Shown: one piece after another, positions 45,834 through 56,294 of the stretch
Layout: every line of letters begins with the position of its first letter
Numbering within the stretch: position 1 is the first letter of the stretch
NCBI RefSeq assembly: GCF_027107535.1
Contig: NZ_CP114283.1
Coordinates: 3,658,001-3,722,000, forward strand
Origin: Streptomyces aurantiacus
Lineage (GTDB): Bacteria > Actinomycetota > Actinomycetes > Streptomycetales > Streptomycetaceae
Direction of reading: 5' to 3'
DNA length: 64,000 bases
Made by a program: the position numbers and the translations under genes
Notes under the pieces: generated by a model
What the model was told of the DNA's origin: nothing
What the model saw: the letters and a program-made list of their open reading frames with translations, nothing else
Databases searched by the model: none

Positions 45834-47534
45834 ATGAGCCCCGTCCTCGCCGGTGTGCTCCAGCTGCTCGCTCTGGCAGCGGCACTGGCTCTCGCCCATC
45901 GCCCCCTCGGCGACCACATGGCCCGGGTCTACTCCTCCGACAAGCACCTGCGCGTCGAGAAGTGGATCTACAAGGGCATAGGTGCCGACCCGGACACCGA
46001 GATGCGCTGGCCCGCCTACCTGCGCGGAGTCCTCGCCTTCTCCGCGGTCGGTGTCGTTTTCCTGTACCTGCTGCAGCGCCTCCAGGGCAGCCTGCCCGGC
46101 TCGCTCGGGTTCTCCTCCATCGACCCGGACCAGGCGTTCAACACCGCTGCCTCCTTCGTGTCGAACACCAACTGGCAGTCGTACTACGGCGAGCAGGCCA
46201 TGGGCCACGTCGTGCAGACCGGTGGCCTCGCGGTGCAGAACTTCGTCTCGGCGGCCGTCGGCATCGCGGTGGCCGTCGCGCTCGTACGCGGCTTCTCCCT
46301 CTCCCGCTCACGGCTTCTTCCGAGCGGTGGCGCCCCCGCCCACACCGGTGAACTCGGCAACTTCTGGGCCGACCTGGTCCGCGGCACCGTCCGTATCCTG
46401 CTGCCGCTGTCCGTCGTCGCGGCCCTCGTCCTCGTGGCGTGCGGCGCGATCCAGAACTTCGCAGGCATCCACGAGGTCGGCCAGTTCACGGGCGGTCCGC
46501 AGCAGTGGAACGGCGGTGCGGTGGCCTCGCAGGAGGCGATCAAGGAGCTGGGCACCAACGGCGGCGGCTACTTCAACGCCAACTCCGCCCACCCCTTCGA
46601 GAACCCCAGCGCGTTCTCCAACCTCTTCGAGGTCTTCCTGCTGCTGGTGATCCCCTTCTCGTTGACCCGGACGTTCGGCCGGATGGTCGGCAGTCTGAAG
46701 CAGGGATACGCGATCCTCGCCACGATGGCCACCATCTGGATCGGCTTCATCGCCCTGATGATGTGGACCGAGTTCGCCCACCACGGTCCGGCGTTCGACA
46801 TCGCCGGCGGAGCGATGGAGGGCAAGGAGACCCGTATCGGCGTCGGTGCCTCGTCGATCTTCGCGGTGTCGACCACCCTCACCTCGACCGGCGCGGTGGA
46901 CTCCTCCCACTCCTCGTTCACCGGTTTCGGCGGCGGTATCGCCATGCTGGGCATGCAACTCGGCGAGATCGCGCCCGGCGGCACCGGCTCCGGCCTCTAC
47001 GGCATGCTCGTCATGGCGATCATCGCGGTGTTCATCGCCGGACTGATGGTCGGCCGCACACCCGAGTACCTCGGCAGGAAGATCGGCACCCGTGAGATCA
47101 AGTTCGCGGCCTGCTACATCCTCGTCACCCCGACGCTGGTACTCGTCTTCACCGCCGCGGCGATGGCCCTGCCGACCCCCGGCAACTCGATGACCAACAG
47201 CGGGGCACACGGCTTCTCCGAGATCCTCTACGCGTACTCGTCGGCCGCGAACAACAACGGTTCGGCCTTCGCGGGGCTGAACGCGGACACGCAGTGGTTC
47301 AACAGCACGCTGGGGCTCGCGATGCTGCTCGGCCGTTTCCTGCCGATGGTGTTCGTCCTCGCCCTGGCCGGTTCGCTCGCCGAGCAGAAGCCGGTGCCCG
47401 CGACCGCGGGCACGCTGCGCACCGAGAAGCCGCTCTTCGCCGGGCTGTTGGTGGGCGCGATCCTGATCATCACCGGTCTGACCTACTTTCCGGCGCTGGC
47501 GCTCGGGCCGCTGGCCGAAGGGCTGGCGTCATGA
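45834..47534 (+). CDS. kdpA: potassium-transporting ATPase subunit KdpA
   Basis: The 566-residue channel-like K+ subunit of the high-affinity Kdp pump. Ten or so helices with four selectivity-filter loops: [49 protein letters not shown] and [14 protein letters not shown]. Length is normal for the family. The stop overlaps the kdpB ATG. Kdp is made under potassium limitation, normally through KdpDE, which are not in this window. Confidence 0.97.
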   Translation: MSPVLAGVLQLLALAAALALAHRPLGDHMARVYSSDKHLRVEKWIYKGIGADPDTEMRWPAYLRGVLAFSAVGVVFLYLLQRLQGSLPGSLGFSSIDPDQAFNTAASFVSNTNWQSYYGEQAMGHVVQTGGLAVQNFVSAAVGIAVAVALVRGFSLSRSRLLPSGGAPAHTGELGNFWADLVRGTVRILLPLSVVAALVLVACGAIQNFAGIHEVGQFTGGPQQWNGGAVASQEAIKELGTNGGGYFNANSAHPFENPSAFSNLFEVFLLLVIPFSLTRTFGRMVGSLKQGYAILATMATIWIGFIALMMWTEFAHHGPAFDIAGGAMEGKETRIGVGASSIFAVSTTLTSTGAVDSSHSSFTGFGGGIAMLGMQLGEIAPGGTGSGLYGMLVMAIIAVFIAGLMVGRTPEYLGRKIGTREIKFAACYILVTPTLVLVFTAAAMALPTPGNSMTNSGAHGFSEILYAYSSAANNNGSAFAGLNADTQWFNSTLGLAMLLGRFLPMVFVLALAGSLAEQKPVPATAGTLRTEKPLFAGLLVGAILIITGLTYFPALALGPLAEGLAS

Positions 47535-49696
47535 CCACGCCCACAGAAGCGGAACACGCAGCGCAGCACACAGAGAAGCACACAGAGAAGCAAGAGGACT
47601 CCATGTCCACAGCCACCCCGACCCGGGCGCCGCACAGTGAGGCATCGCCCGGCCACAAGGACCCAAAGCGCGTCGGTGCGGGCCTGTTCGACCCGAAGCA
47701 GCTGGTCAGGTCGCTACCGGACGCCCTGCGCAAGCTCGACCCGCGGGTGATGGTCAAGTCACCCGTGATGTTCGTGGTGTTGGTGGGATCGGTTCTGACG
47801 ACCGTGTTCTCCTTCAGGGCTCCGGGTGACTGGTTCGGCTGGGCGATCAGCGCCTGGCTCTGGCTCACCGTGATCTTCGCCAACCTGGCGGAGGCGGTGG
47901 CCGAGGGCCGTGGCAAGGCGCAGGCGGACACGCTGCGCAGGGCGAGGACGGACACCGTGGCCCGGCGGCTCGTGGGCGACCGCGAGGAGCAGGTGGCCGG
48001 CACCGGGCTGCGCGTCGGCGACCTGGTGGTGTGCGAGGCCGGCGACGTCATTCCCGGCGACGGTGACGTCGTCGAGGGCGTGGCGTCCGTCGACGAGTCG
48101 GCGATCACCGGCGAGTCCGCGCCGGTCATCCGCGAGTCCGGCGGCGACCGGTCCGCGGTCACCGGGGGCACGAAGGTGCTGTCCGACCGCGTCGTCATCA
48201 AGATCACGACGAAGCCCGGTGAGACCTTCATCGACCGCATGATCAGCCTTGTCGAGGGTGCCGCGCGTCAGAAGACGCCCAACGAGATCGCGCTGAACAT
48301 CCTGCTCGCGTCCCTCACGATCGTCTTCCTGCTCGCGGTGGCCACCCTGCCACCTTTCGCGGACTACGCGGGCACGCGGCTGAGCATGGTCGTGCTGGTG
48401 GCTCTCCTGGTCTGCCTGATCCCGACCACGATCGGCGCGCTGCTCTCCGCGATCGGTATCGCCGGCATGGACCGGCTGGTGCAGCGCAACGTACTCGCCG
48501 TGTCGGGCCGGGCCGTCGAGGCCGCGGGTGACGTGTCGACACTGCTGCTCGACAAGACCGGCACCATCACGCTCGGCAACCGGCAGGCCGCCGAGTTCGT
48601 CCCGGTGAGCGGCACCACCGAGACCGACCTCGCCGACGCCACCCAGCTCTCCTCACTGGCCGACGAGACGCCCGAGGGCCGCTCCGTCGTCGTCCTCGCG
48701 AAGGAGAGGTACGGACTGCGCGAGCGGCACCAGGGCGAGCTGTCCGGCGCCCGGTGGATCGCCTTCACCGCCCAGACCCGTATGTCGGGCGTGGACGTCG
48801 ACGGGCGCAGGATCCGCAAGGGCGCGGCCGGTTCGGTCATCGCCTGGGTGCGGGAGCGCGGCGGCACCGTCGCCGAGGACGCCGGCACCCTCGCCGACCG
48901 GATCTCCGAGGCGGGCGGCACCCCGCTGCTCGTCGCGGTGGAGGACGCCGAGGGCGCGCGGGTGCTCGGCGTCATCCATCTCAAGGACGTCGTCAAGGAA
49001 GGCATGCGGGAGCGGTTCGGCGAGCTGCGCCGCATGGGCATCAGGACCGTCATGATCACTGGTGACAACCCGCTGACGGCCAAGGCGATCGCCGAGGAGG
49101 CCGGTGTCGACGACTTCCTCGCGGAAGCCACGCCCGAGGACAAGATGGCCCTCATCAAGCGGGAACAGGCGGGCGGCAGGCTCGTGGCGATGACCGGCGA
49201 CGGCACGAACGACGCACCCGCCCTCGCGCAGGCCGACGTCGGCGTGGCGATGAACACGGGCACGTCGGCCGCGAAGGAGGCCGGCAACATGGTCGACCTC
49301 GACTCGAACCCGACCAAGCTCATCGAGATCGTCGGGATCGGCAAGCAACTCCTCATCACCCGGGGCGCGTTGACGACCTTCTCGATCGCCAACGACGTCG
49401 CGAAGTACTTCGCGATCATTCCGGCGCTGTTCGCGGCGGTCTACCCGGGCCTGGACAGGCTCAACATCATGCGGCTGTCCTCGCCCGACTCCGCGATCCT
49501 CTCCGCCGTCGTCTTCAACGCGCTGATCATCGTCGTCCTCGTCCCGCTCGCCCTGCGCGGTGTGCGGTACCGGCCGATGAGCGCGGACAGGATGCTGCGC
49601 CGCAACCTCAGCGTCTACGGCCTCGGCGGACTGATCGCGCCCTTCGTCGGCATCAAGGCCATCGACCTGGTGATCTCCCTCATCCCCGGTGTGTAA
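47531..49696 (+). CDS. kdpB: potassium-transporting ATPase catalytic subunit KdpB
   Basis: A P-type ATPase of 721 residues that energises KdpA. Motifs: ITGESAPVI, phosphorylation site [13 protein letters not shown] with Asp341, [11 protein letters not shown] in the nucleotide domain, and [22 protein letters not shown] give the ATG overlapping the kdpA stop, but ATG 47603 ([11 protein letters not shown]) has AGAGG 5 nt upstream and may be the true start. The 24-residue extension contains a perfect 12-bp tandem repeat (CACACAGAGAAG at 47567-47578 and 47579-47590), coding the repeat HTEKHTEK, so it is probably recent or untranslated. Confidence 0.97.
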   Translation: MTTPTEAEHAAQHTEKHTEKQEDSMSTATPTRAPHSEASPGHKDPKRVGAGLFDPKQLVRSLPDALRKLDPRVMVKSPVMFVVLVGSVLTTVFSFRAPGDWFGWAISAWLWLTVIFANLAEAVAEGRGKAQADTLRRARTDTVARRLVGDREEQVAGTGLRVGDLVVCEAGDVIPGDGDVVEGVASVDESAITGESAPVIRESGGDRSAVTGGTKVLSDRVVIKITTKPGETFIDRMISLVEGAARQKTPNEIALNILLASLTIVFLLAVATLPPFADYAGTRLSMVVLVALLVCLIPTTIGALLSAIGIAGMDRLVQRNVLAVSGRAVEAAGDVSTLLLDKTGTITLGNRQAAEFVPVSGTTETDLADATQLSSLADETPEGRSVVVLAKERYGLRERHQGELSGARWIAFTAQTRMSGVDVDGRRIRKGAAGSVIAWVRERGGTVAEDAGTLADRISEAGGTPLLVAVEDAEGARVLGVIHLKDVVKEGMRERFGELRRMGIRTVMITGDNPLTAKAIAEEAGVDDFLAEATPEDKMALIKREQAGGRLVAMTGDGTNDAPALAQADVGVAMNTGTSAAKEAGNMVDLDSNPTKLIEIVGIGKQLLITRGALTTFSIANDVAKYFAIIPALFAAVYPGLDRLNIMRLSSPDSAILSAVVFNALIIVVLVPLALRGVRYRPMSADRMLRRNLSVYGLGGLIAPFVGIKAIDLVISLIPGV

Positions 49697-49719
49697 CTCC
49701 TCGAAAGCGTGCTGATCCC

Positions 49720-50388
49720 ATGAACAACTCGGTATCGAACACGGCCCGGTTGCTGTGGGCGGGACTGCGGGCCCTTCTCGTCCTGACGGTCGTGACGGGC
49801 GTCCTCTACCCCCTCGCCGTCACCGGAGTCGCCCAGGGGATCTTCCCGGACCGGGCGAACGGTTCGGAGATCACGTCGGACGGCAGGGTCGTGGGCTCGT
49901 CTCTGATCGGGCAGGCGTACAACCTGCCGCTGAAGAAGGGCCAGGAAACCCCGGAGCCCGACCTGAAGTGGTTCCAGGGGCGCCCGCAGAACGGTCTGGG
50001 CACCAACAGCGTCAACACCCAGTACGAACTGATCCTCTCCGGGGCCACCAACCGCTCCGGCGACAACAAGGATTTGATCGACTGGGTGCGGGCCGCCAAG
50101 GCCGCCGTCATCAAGGACAACTCCGTCGACGGCTACACGGTCAGGCCCTCGGACGTGCCCCCCGACGCGGTCACCTCGTCGGGTTCCGGTCTGGACCCGG
50201 ACATCTCCCCGGCCTACGCGGACCTCCAGGTCCACCGGATCGCGGAGAAGAACGGCCTGCCCGTCGCGCAGGTGCGAAAACTGGTCGACGAGCACTCCGA
50301 CAGCCGCACTCTCGGCTTCATCGGCGAGCCCACGGTCAACGTCCTCGAACTCAACATCGCGCTCAAGGACGTCGTGGCGAGGAGCTGA
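49720..50388 (+). CDS. kdpC: potassium-transporting ATPase subunit KdpC
   Basis: A 222-residue subunit with one N-terminal helix (LLWAGLRALLVLTVVTGVLYPL) and an extracellular domain that raises ATP affinity of KdpB. Landmarks: SLIGQAYNLP, FQGRPQNGLG, SSGSGLDPDISPAYADLQVHRIAEKNGL, and LGFIGEPTVNVLELNIAL. It ends the kdpFABC operon. Neither kdpD nor kdpE follows; a VOC gene does. Confidence 0.96.
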   Translation: MNNSVSNTARLLWAGLRALLVLTVVTGVLYPLAVTGVAQGIFPDRANGSEITSDGRVVGSSLIGQAYNLPLKKGQETPEPDLKWFQGRPQNGLGTNSVNTQYELILSGATNRSGDNKDLIDWVRAAKAAVIKDNSVDGYTVRPSDVPPDAVTSSGSGLDPDISPAYADLQVHRIAEKNGLPVAQVRKLVDEHSDSRTLGFIGEPTVNVLELNIALKDVVARS

Positions 50389-50523
50389 CGGATCTGTGCG
50401 CAGGGGGTGGGGCCGGTGGCCCGGGGTGCCCCGGACCTGGGCCTTCCGGTCACGACGGGCCGGTGTCAGTGCCCCGCGCTAGTCTCGGAAATCCGGTTGT
50501 CCGGCCCGATCTGGGAGGTACTC

Positions 50524-50937
50524 ATGGCCTCACGACTCAACCCCTACATCAGTTTCGACGGCGACGCCCGGCAGGCGATGGAGTTCTACGAGGAGGTCTT
50601 CGGCGGCACACTCGCGCTCAACACCTTCGGGGAGTCCGGCGCACCGGGCGGGCCCGAAGCGGACAAGATCATGCACGGCATGCTGGAGACCCCGAGCGGT
50701 TTCACCCTGATGTGCGCCGACACCCCGCCGGGCATGGACCACACACCGGGCACCAACTTCTCGGTGAGCCTCAGCGGTGACGACGACGCCGAGCTGCGCG
50801 GCTACTGGGAGAAGTTGTCCGCCGGCGGCACCGTGGTCGTTCCGCTCGACAAGCAGATGTGGGGCGACGTGTTCGGCATGTGCACCGACCGGTTCGGCAT
50901 CCCCTGGATGGTCAACATCAGCGAGGCACAGGGCTGA
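50524..50937 (+). CDS. VOC-family protein (PhnB-like)
   Basis: A 137-residue glyoxalase-fold protein of the PhnB/DUF1338-like group: LNPYISFDGDARQAMEFYEEVFGG at the start, MHGMLETPSGFTLMCADTPPG, and KLSAGGTVVVPLDKQMWGDVFGMCTDRFGIPWMVNI at the end. The GGAGG 5 nt before the ATG decides the start. Function of this group is not settled. A strong terminator follows. Confidence 0.88.
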   Translation: MASRLNPYISFDGDARQAMEFYEEVFGGTLALNTFGESGAPGGPEADKIMHGMLETPSGFTLMCADTPPGMDHTPGTNFSVSLSGDDDAELRGYWEKLSAGGTVVVPLDKQMWGDVFGMCTDRFGIPWMVNISEAQG

Positions 50938-50970
50938 GCCGCGGCGTCCGGCCGGAATCCGCCCCGTGCC

Positions 50971-51018
50971 CGTGTCCCAGGTCCCGCCCACCCCACGGTC
51001 GGCGGGACCTGGGACACG
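50971..51018 (+). terminator. strong hairpin after the VOC gene
   Basis: Perfect 18-bp arms (50971-50988 and 51001-51018; core GTGTCCCAGGTCCCGCC) with a 12-nt loop, 33 nt after the stop. Without a U-run, as usual in this genus. Confidence 0.85.
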
Positions 51019-51250
51019 ACCGGGTGTGACGGCCACCCGCGGCGGGAACCGCGCACGGCTCCTCGTCCGCCGGGGCGCGGGAGGGCGTCCCCCGACGCGT
51101 CATCGGCCCGTGGGGGAGCGCCCGGCTCCGGACGGGTGACGGCCCGGCTCGGACCGGGGACGTTCCCGCCGGTGAGGTGCCCGGTGACCCCTATGCGGAG
51201 TGGACACGATTCGGTGGCACACTGACCCGGTCACCGAAGGAGCCCAGCCC

Positions 51251-52339
51251 GTGCCCATGATCCGCAACCTGAGCAGAGCGGTTCGCCGCGCCTACCGCCA
51301 CACCGTGGACCTCAGCCATCCCGCCCGGTCCCCGCTCGGAAGTGCGGTGGAGAACTGCGTCGTCTACGGCAAGGGTGAACGGCAGCCCGGCGACTGGGCA
51401 CCGGACGAGGCGATCCGACGGACCCGCAAGGGCCGGGACGGCTTCGTGTGGATCGGGCTGCACGAGCCCACCGAGGAGGAGTTCGCGGGCCTCGCCAAGC
51501 TCTTCGGCCTGCATCCGCTGGCCGTCGAGGACGCTGTCCACGCGCATCAGCGGCCGAAGGTGGAACAGTACGACGACACGCTGTTCGCCGTCTTCAAGAC
51601 CGTGCGCTACGTCGAGCACGAGCGGCTCACCTCGACGAGCGAAGTGGTGGACACCGGCGAGCTGATGGTCTTCATCGGCCGCGACTTCGTCATCACCATC
51701 CGGCACGGCAAGCACGGCTCCCTGGGCCCGCTGCGCGAAGCACTGGAGAGCCTGCCGGACCAGCTCGTGAAAGGCCCTTCGGCTGTCCTGCACGCCATCG
51801 CGGACCATGTGGTCGACGACTACCTCGAGGTCACGGACGCCGTGCAGAGCGACATAGAGGCCGTCGAGACAGCCGTCTTCACGGAGCACACCGCGCGTGG
51901 TGACGCAGGCCAGATCTACCAGCTCAAGCGGGAACTGCTGGAGCTCAAGCGGGCCGTGGTCCCGCTCGCCCGGCCCCTGCAGTTCCTCGCCCAGGCGTCG
52001 TCGACCGCCGTCTCCCAGGACATCCAGCCGTACTTCCGCGACGTCGCCGACCATCTGGCCCGGGTCACCGAGCAGATCAACGCCTTCGACGGCCTGCTCG
52101 ACTCGATCCTCCAGGCCCACCTGGCGCAGGTCACGGTCGCCCAGAACGAGGACATGCGCAAGATCACCGCCTGGGCCGCCATCGTCGCGGTGCCCACCAT
52201 GATCTGCGGCCTCTACGGCATGAACTTCGACCACATGCCCGAACTGCGCTGGACGTACGGCTATCCCGCCGTCCTGGGGGTCATCGCCACCCTCTGCTTC
52301 GTCATCCACCGGGGATTCAGGCGCAACGGCTGGCTCTGA
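51251..52339 (+). CDS. CorA-family magnesium/cobalt transporter
   Basis: A 362-residue pentameric divalent-cation channel. A large cytoplasmic domain (1 to about 295, with FVWIGLHEPTEEEFAGLAKLFGLHPLAVEDAVHAHQRPKVEQYDD) leads to two C-terminal helices; the signature YGMNF lies at the end of the first. The GTG at 51251 is 8 nt after GAAGGAG, which favours it over the ATG at 51257. It is monocistronic. Transport of Mg2+ is usual; no metal riboswitch is evident upstream. Confidence 0.92.
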   Translation: MPMIRNLSRAVRRAYRHTVDLSHPARSPLGSAVENCVVYGKGERQPGDWAPDEAIRRTRKGRDGFVWIGLHEPTEEEFAGLAKLFGLHPLAVEDAVHAHQRPKVEQYDDTLFAVFKTVRYVEHERLTSTSEVVDTGELMVFIGRDFVITIRHGKHGSLGPLREALESLPDQLVKGPSAVLHAIADHVVDDYLEVTDAVQSDIEAVETAVFTEHTARGDAGQIYQLKRELLELKRAVVPLARPLQFLAQASSTAVSQDIQPYFRDVADHLARVTEQINAFDGLLDSILQAHLAQVTVAQNEDMRKITAWAAIVAVPTMICGLYGMNFDHMPELRWTYGYPAVLGVIATLCFVIHRGFRRNGWL

Positions 52340-52468
52340 CCGCCCCGGCGCGCCCGTCCCGTCCCGCCGTGGGGCCCGGAGCACCACGGAAGAGCACGCG
52401 AAGTCTCAGCCCCTGACGAGGTCCGGCAGGCCGGTCGCGGCGCAGACCTTCCGACGGAGCCCCTCGGT

Positions 52469-53047
52469 TCAGGAGGCCGGCCCGGGCGGCAGGGACGCGA
52501 TACCGCCGCGCAGGAAGGCCATCGCGGTCTCGATGCTCGACTCCTGGGGCCGGTGGCACACCTCGGCGATCATCGCCGCCGCGGCTGCCGCCACCATGCG
52601 GGGCCCGAAGTCGTCGGGGTCGTTGCCCTGCTCCTCGGCGAAGATCCGTGCGCCGTCCTGGATGGCCTCCGCCAGGCGCGCCCCGGCGACCGCGCGCAGC
52701 TGCGGATCGAGGTCGAGCATGCGGTCGGCGAGGTCGTCCAGCTCGCCCCGGCCGGCGATCTCGTCGCGCAGCCAGTGCTCCAGCGCGTCCAGGATCGTCC
52801 GGTCCGCGCCCCGACCCCGCAGCGCGGCGGCGAGCCGGCTCGCGAAGGAGTCGAACTCCGACATCGCCAGTTCCAGCTTGGACGGGAAGTACAACGTGAC
52901 CGTGCGGGGTGAGACCTCGGCCGTCGCAGCGATGTCGGCGATGGTCGTCGCCTCGAACCCGCGCTCGGCGAACAGCTCGTAGGCCGCCCGGAGGATCGCC
53001 TCCCTGCGCCGCGCCTTGCTGCGTTCCCGCAGGCCGTCACTCGTCAT
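52469..53047 (-). CDS. TetR-family repressor of the adjacent MMPL transporter
   Basis: A 192-residue repressor. Helix-turn-helix: RREAILRAAYELFAERGFEATTIADIAATAEVSPRTVTLYFPSKLELA. The C-terminal ligand domain is variable and includes MVAAAAAAMIAEVCHRPQ. It is divergent from the MMPL gene with a TTTACA-N6-TGTAAA dyad between them, a standard repressor-exporter arrangement. The inducer is presumably an exported lipid or drug. Confidence 0.9.
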   Translation of the reverse strand: MTSDGLRERSKARRREAILRAAYELFAERGFEATTIADIAATAEVSPRTVTLYFPSKLELAMSEFDSFASRLAAALRGRGADRTILDALEHWLRDEIAGRGELDDLADRMLDLDPQLRAVAGARLAEAIQDGARIFAEEQGNDPDDFGPRMVAAAAAAMIAEVCHRPQESSIETAMAFLRGGIASLPPGPAS

Positions 53048-53073
53048 GGCCGCACTTTACCATCCATAGAGAA

Positions 53074-53091
53074 TTTACATTGAGCTGTAAA
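53074..53091. promoter_or_regulatory. TetR operator candidate
   Basis: TTTACA and TGTAAA arms around a 6-nt centre, in the AT-richest part of the region between the divergent tetR-type and MMPL genes (27 bp from one start, 75 bp from the other). Confidence 0.6.
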
Positions 53092-53165
53092 AATGCCATA
53101 GGGTGCAGAGGGGCCGCGGTCCGGCCGAGGAGCTGCCGGAAGCGGAAAGTGGGAGGAAGACGGGT

Positions 53166-55364
53166 ATGGCGTCACACCTGTACACCTGGGGACGTTGGGC
53201 GGTACGCCGCCGCGGTGGCGTCCTCGCCGTCTGGCTGCTGATACTCGCCGTGGTCGGGGGCCTCGGCGTCACGCTGCACGGCAAGGTGGCCACCGAGTTC
53301 TCGGTGCCGGGGATCGAGTCCCAGAAGGCCCAGGACCTGCTGGAGGAGAAGTTCCCGACGGCCGCCGGCGGGGTGGCCCGAGTGGTGTTCGCCGCCCCCG
53401 AGGGCGGCACGCTCACCGGGACCGGCGCCGAGAAGGCCGTCGCCGCGAGCCTGAAGAAGGCCGCCGACGTGCCGGGAGTCGTGAACGTCTCCGATCCCGC
53501 CAAGGCCGGGACCGTCTCCGAGACCGGGCGCATCGGCTACTCCGACGTCCTGTTCCGTCAGTCGGCGGACAACGTGCCCGAGACGTCCAAGGACGCCCTG
53601 TCGGGGGCCATGGAAGGGGCCCGGGACGCCGGTCTGGAGGTCGAGTTCGGCGGCTCGGCGATGCAGCCGAAGACCGAGGTCGGCGGTCCGGCGGAGATCG
53701 TGGGCGTCGTCATCGCCTTCGCCGTCCTGGCCCTCGCCCTGGGCTCCCTGATCGCGGCCGGACTCCCGCTGCTGACCGCCGTCGTGGGGGTGGCGATCGG
53801 CGTACTGGGTGTCCAGTTCGTCTCGCGCTTCGTGGAGATGACCAGCACCGCCACCGTGCTCGCCCTCATGATCGGCCTGGCGGTGGGCATCGACTACGCC
53901 CTGTTCATCCTGTCGCGCCACCGCGAACAGCTCGCCGATCCGGAGGCGGACGTCGAGGACTCGATCGCACGGGCCGTCGCCACCGCGGGCGGCGCGGTCG
54001 TCTTCGCCGGAGCGACCGTGATCATCGCCCTGGCGGCGCTGGCGGTCACCGGCATCCCGTTCCTCACGATCATGGGGCTGGCCGCCGCCGCGACGGTCCT
54101 GCTCGCCGTGCTCGTCGCCATCACCCTGGTTCCCGCGGTTCTCGGATTCTTCGGCGAGAGGCTGCGCCCGCGCCCCCGCCGCTCCGAGCGCGCTCCCGGC
54201 TCCTGGGCCCTCGGCTGGGCCCGTGTCGTCACCGGCAAGCCCCTGATCGTTCTCCTGGTGGGTGTGGTCGGTCTGCTCGCACTCGCGCTGCCCGCCCGGG
54301 ATCTGCGCCTGGGGCTGCCCGGTTACGCCTCCCAGCCCGCCGACAGCACCCAGCACAAGAGCTACGACCTGCTGAGCGAGGGCTTCGGCCCCGGCTTCAA
54401 CGCGACCGTCACCGCTGTCGTCGACACCAGCGGGATACCGGCCGCCGAGCGCACCGCGACGGTGACCCGGCTGCGTACGAGCCTGGCCCAGGACCCCGGA
54501 GTCGCCGCCGTCGCCCCGCCGGTGAGCAACCCGGGCGGCGACCTCGCCGTCGTCGCGGTCGTCCCCAGGACCGGCCCGGACGCCCGGGCCACGACCGACC
54601 TGGTGCACCGGCTGCGGGACAACGCGCCGGCCGTCGACAAGGCGGGCGGCACCCTCTACATCGCCGGCGCCACCGCCGCGGCCATCGATGTCGCGGGCAA
54701 ACTGTCCGGCGCGCTGCCGCTGTTCATCGCCATCATCGTGATCCTCGCGCTGATCCTGCTCACCATCGCCTTCCGGTCGCTTCTCGTCCCGGTGAAGGCC
54801 GCACTCGGATTCCTGCTGTCGGTCGCCGCCTCCCTCGGCGCCACCGTGTGGGTCTTCCAGGACGGCCACCTCAACGGTGTCCTGGACATCCCCTCCGCCG
54901 GGCCCGTCACCAGCTTCCTTCCCGTGCTCCTCATCGGAGTCCTCTTCGGGCTGGCCATGGACTACGAGGTCTTCCTCGTCAGCCGCATGCGCGAGCACCA
55001 CGAGCACACGGGTGACGCGGCCGAGGCCGTCGTCCAGGGAGTGGCGCGCAGTGGCCGGGTGGTCAGCGCCGCCGCACTGATCATGGTCGCGGTCTTCGGC
55101 GGGTTCGTCTTCAACCACGACCCGATCATCAAGTCCATCGGATTCGCGCTGGCCTTCGGCGTCTTCATCGACGCGTTCGTGGTCCGGATGACCCTCGTCC
55201 CGGCCGCCATGGCCCTGATCGGCCGCCGCGCCTGGGGACTGCCCCGCTGGCTCGACCGTGTCACTCCCGACGTGGACATCGAGGGCGCGAAACTCCCGGA
55301 GCGCGCCAGGGCCCCGCAGGACGAGGAGCACCGCGAGGCGGTCGCCGCCCAGGCCTCCCGCTGA
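53166..55364 (+). CDS. MMPL-family RND transporter
   Basis: A 732-residue proton-driven exporter with two repeats, each one helix, an external loop domain and five further helices. Landmarks: WGRWAVRRRGGVLAVWLLILAVVGG, GLAVGIDYALFILSRHREQL and the matching second-half motif FGLAMDYEVFLVSRMREHHEH with the proton-relay Asp-Tyr pairs. A hydrophilic C-terminal tail ends the protein. The ATG has GGGAGGAAG upstream. MMPL proteins export lipids or siderophore-type compounds; control by the divergent TetR is likely. Confidence 0.92.
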   Translation: MASHLYTWGRWAVRRRGGVLAVWLLILAVVGGLGVTLHGKVATEFSVPGIESQKAQDLLEEKFPTAAGGVARVVFAAPEGGTLTGTGAEKAVAASLKKAADVPGVVNVSDPAKAGTVSETGRIGYSDVLFRQSADNVPETSKDALSGAMEGARDAGLEVEFGGSAMQPKTEVGGPAEIVGVVIAFAVLALALGSLIAAGLPLLTAVVGVAIGVLGVQFVSRFVEMTSTATVLALMIGLAVGIDYALFILSRHREQLADPEADVEDSIARAVATAGGAVVFAGATVIIALAALAVTGIPFLTIMGLAAAATVLLAVLVAITLVPAVLGFFGERLRPRPRRSERAPGSWALGWARVVTGKPLIVLLVGVVGLLALALPARDLRLGLPGYASQPADSTQHKSYDLLSEGFGPGFNATVTAVVDTSGIPAAERTATVTRLRTSLAQDPGVAAVAPPVSNPGGDLAVVAVVPRTGPDARATTDLVHRLRDNAPAVDKAGGTLYIAGATAAAIDVAGKLSGALPLFIAIIVILALILLTIAFRSLLVPVKAALGFLLSVAASLGATVWVFQDGHLNGVLDIPSAGPVTSFLPVLLIGVLFGLAMDYEVFLVSRMREHHEHTGDAAEAVVQGVARSGRVVSAAALIMVAVFGGFVFNHDPIIKSIGFALAFGVFIDAFVVRMTLVPAAMALIGRRAWGLPRWLDRVTPDVDIEGAKLPERARAPQDEEHREAVAAQASR

Positions 55365-55375
55365 CCGACGGGCGC

Positions 55376-55419
55376 GGGTCCGGGCCCCGTGCCCGCCGGG
55401 GCATGCCCGGCCCGGACCC
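55376..55419. terminator. bidirectional terminator between MMPL and GntR genes
   Basis: Perfect 11-bp arms GGGTCCGGGCC (55376-55386) and GGCCCGGACCC (55409-55419), with an inner stem, lie between two convergent genes 11 nt after the MMPL stop. Confidence 0.75.
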
Positions 55420-55439
55420 ACGCACCGGCGTACCGGGAG

Positions 55440-56186
55440 CTACGACCACTCGGGCTCGGCCACCGCCGGCAGCGTGAACTCGTAGACCAGAGCGTCCTGT
55501 GGGGCGTCCACCACCAGGTCGGTGATCTCCAGAGGGCGCGCGTACTGGTCGTGCACACGCCGCGTCACCCGGACCGAAGCCGCGTCGCCGGGCCCGCTGA
55601 TGGAATCGCGGTGATGCAGGGTCAGCCCCGCCCGGCGCATCCAGTCGTACACGCGCCGCAGCTGGGCCGACGACCTGCCGTCCGCGCGGTCGCGGTAGCG
55701 CGCGAGCTCCTCGACCTCGGAGAGGGCGACCGCCGAGAACGACGTCAGGGCCGTCCGCCGTCCGTACCCGTCCGGTGCGGTGGACTCGTAGTGGTGGACC
55801 AGCGTGGGCCGCCGCGGGGCCAGTCCGAGCGCCGCCGCGTGCTCCGGCGGGGGTGTCTCCCAGGTCACGGTGGCGCGGTCGACCGCGCAGGCCTGCGTCG
55901 CCTGCGCGCCGACCGGGAAGCCGAGTGACGGGAGGTGCCCGACCGGGAGGCCGGGCAGCGTCGCGTGGGTACCGCGCCGGTCGGTGGAGACCAGGCCGTC
56001 CCGGCGCAGGACGTCCAGCGCCTGCCGGACCGTCTCCCGACTGGCTCCGAAGTGGGCGGCCAACTGCCGCTCGCCCGGCAGCCGTTCACCGGGCCCGATG
56101 GTTCCGTCGCGCAACTCACCGTGCAACTCCGAGGCGATCCGCGAGTACAGAGGCTGAGGGTCGTCGTGCGTGGTGCTGCGGGCCAT
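55440..56186 (-). CDS. GntR/HutC-family regulator
   Basis: A 248-residue regulator: winged helix (about 10-75: QPLYSRIASELHGELRDGTIGPGERLPGERQLAAHFGASRETVRQALDVLRRDGLV) and a UTRA ligand domain (about 95-245) that binds small sugars, amino acids or organic acids. ATG 56186 follows GGGGAGCG. A palindrome GGTCTAAACC about 110 bp upstream resembles the dre sites of the HutC-type regulator DasR and is the likely self-operator. Confidence 0.9.
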   Translation of the reverse strand: MARSTTHDDPQPLYSRIASELHGELRDGTIGPGERLPGERQLAAHFGASRETVRQALDVLRRDGLVSTDRRGTHATLPGLPVGHLPSLGFPVGAQATQACAVDRATVTWETPPPEHAAALGLAPRRPTLVHHYESTAPDGYGRRTALTSFSAVALSEVEELARYRDRADGRSSAQLRRVYDWMRRAGLTLHHRDSISGPGDAASVRVTRRVHDQYARPLEITDLVVDAPQDALVYEFTLPAVAEPEWS

Positions 56187-56294
56187 GTCCGCGCTCCCCT
56201 TGTGACAAGACGTAGCCGTGCGGGTGTGGGCCCGAGCCTCGCCGCCCCGGTCGTGGGGCAAAGGACGCGGGTCCCTCGTACGCGACCATCTCTA

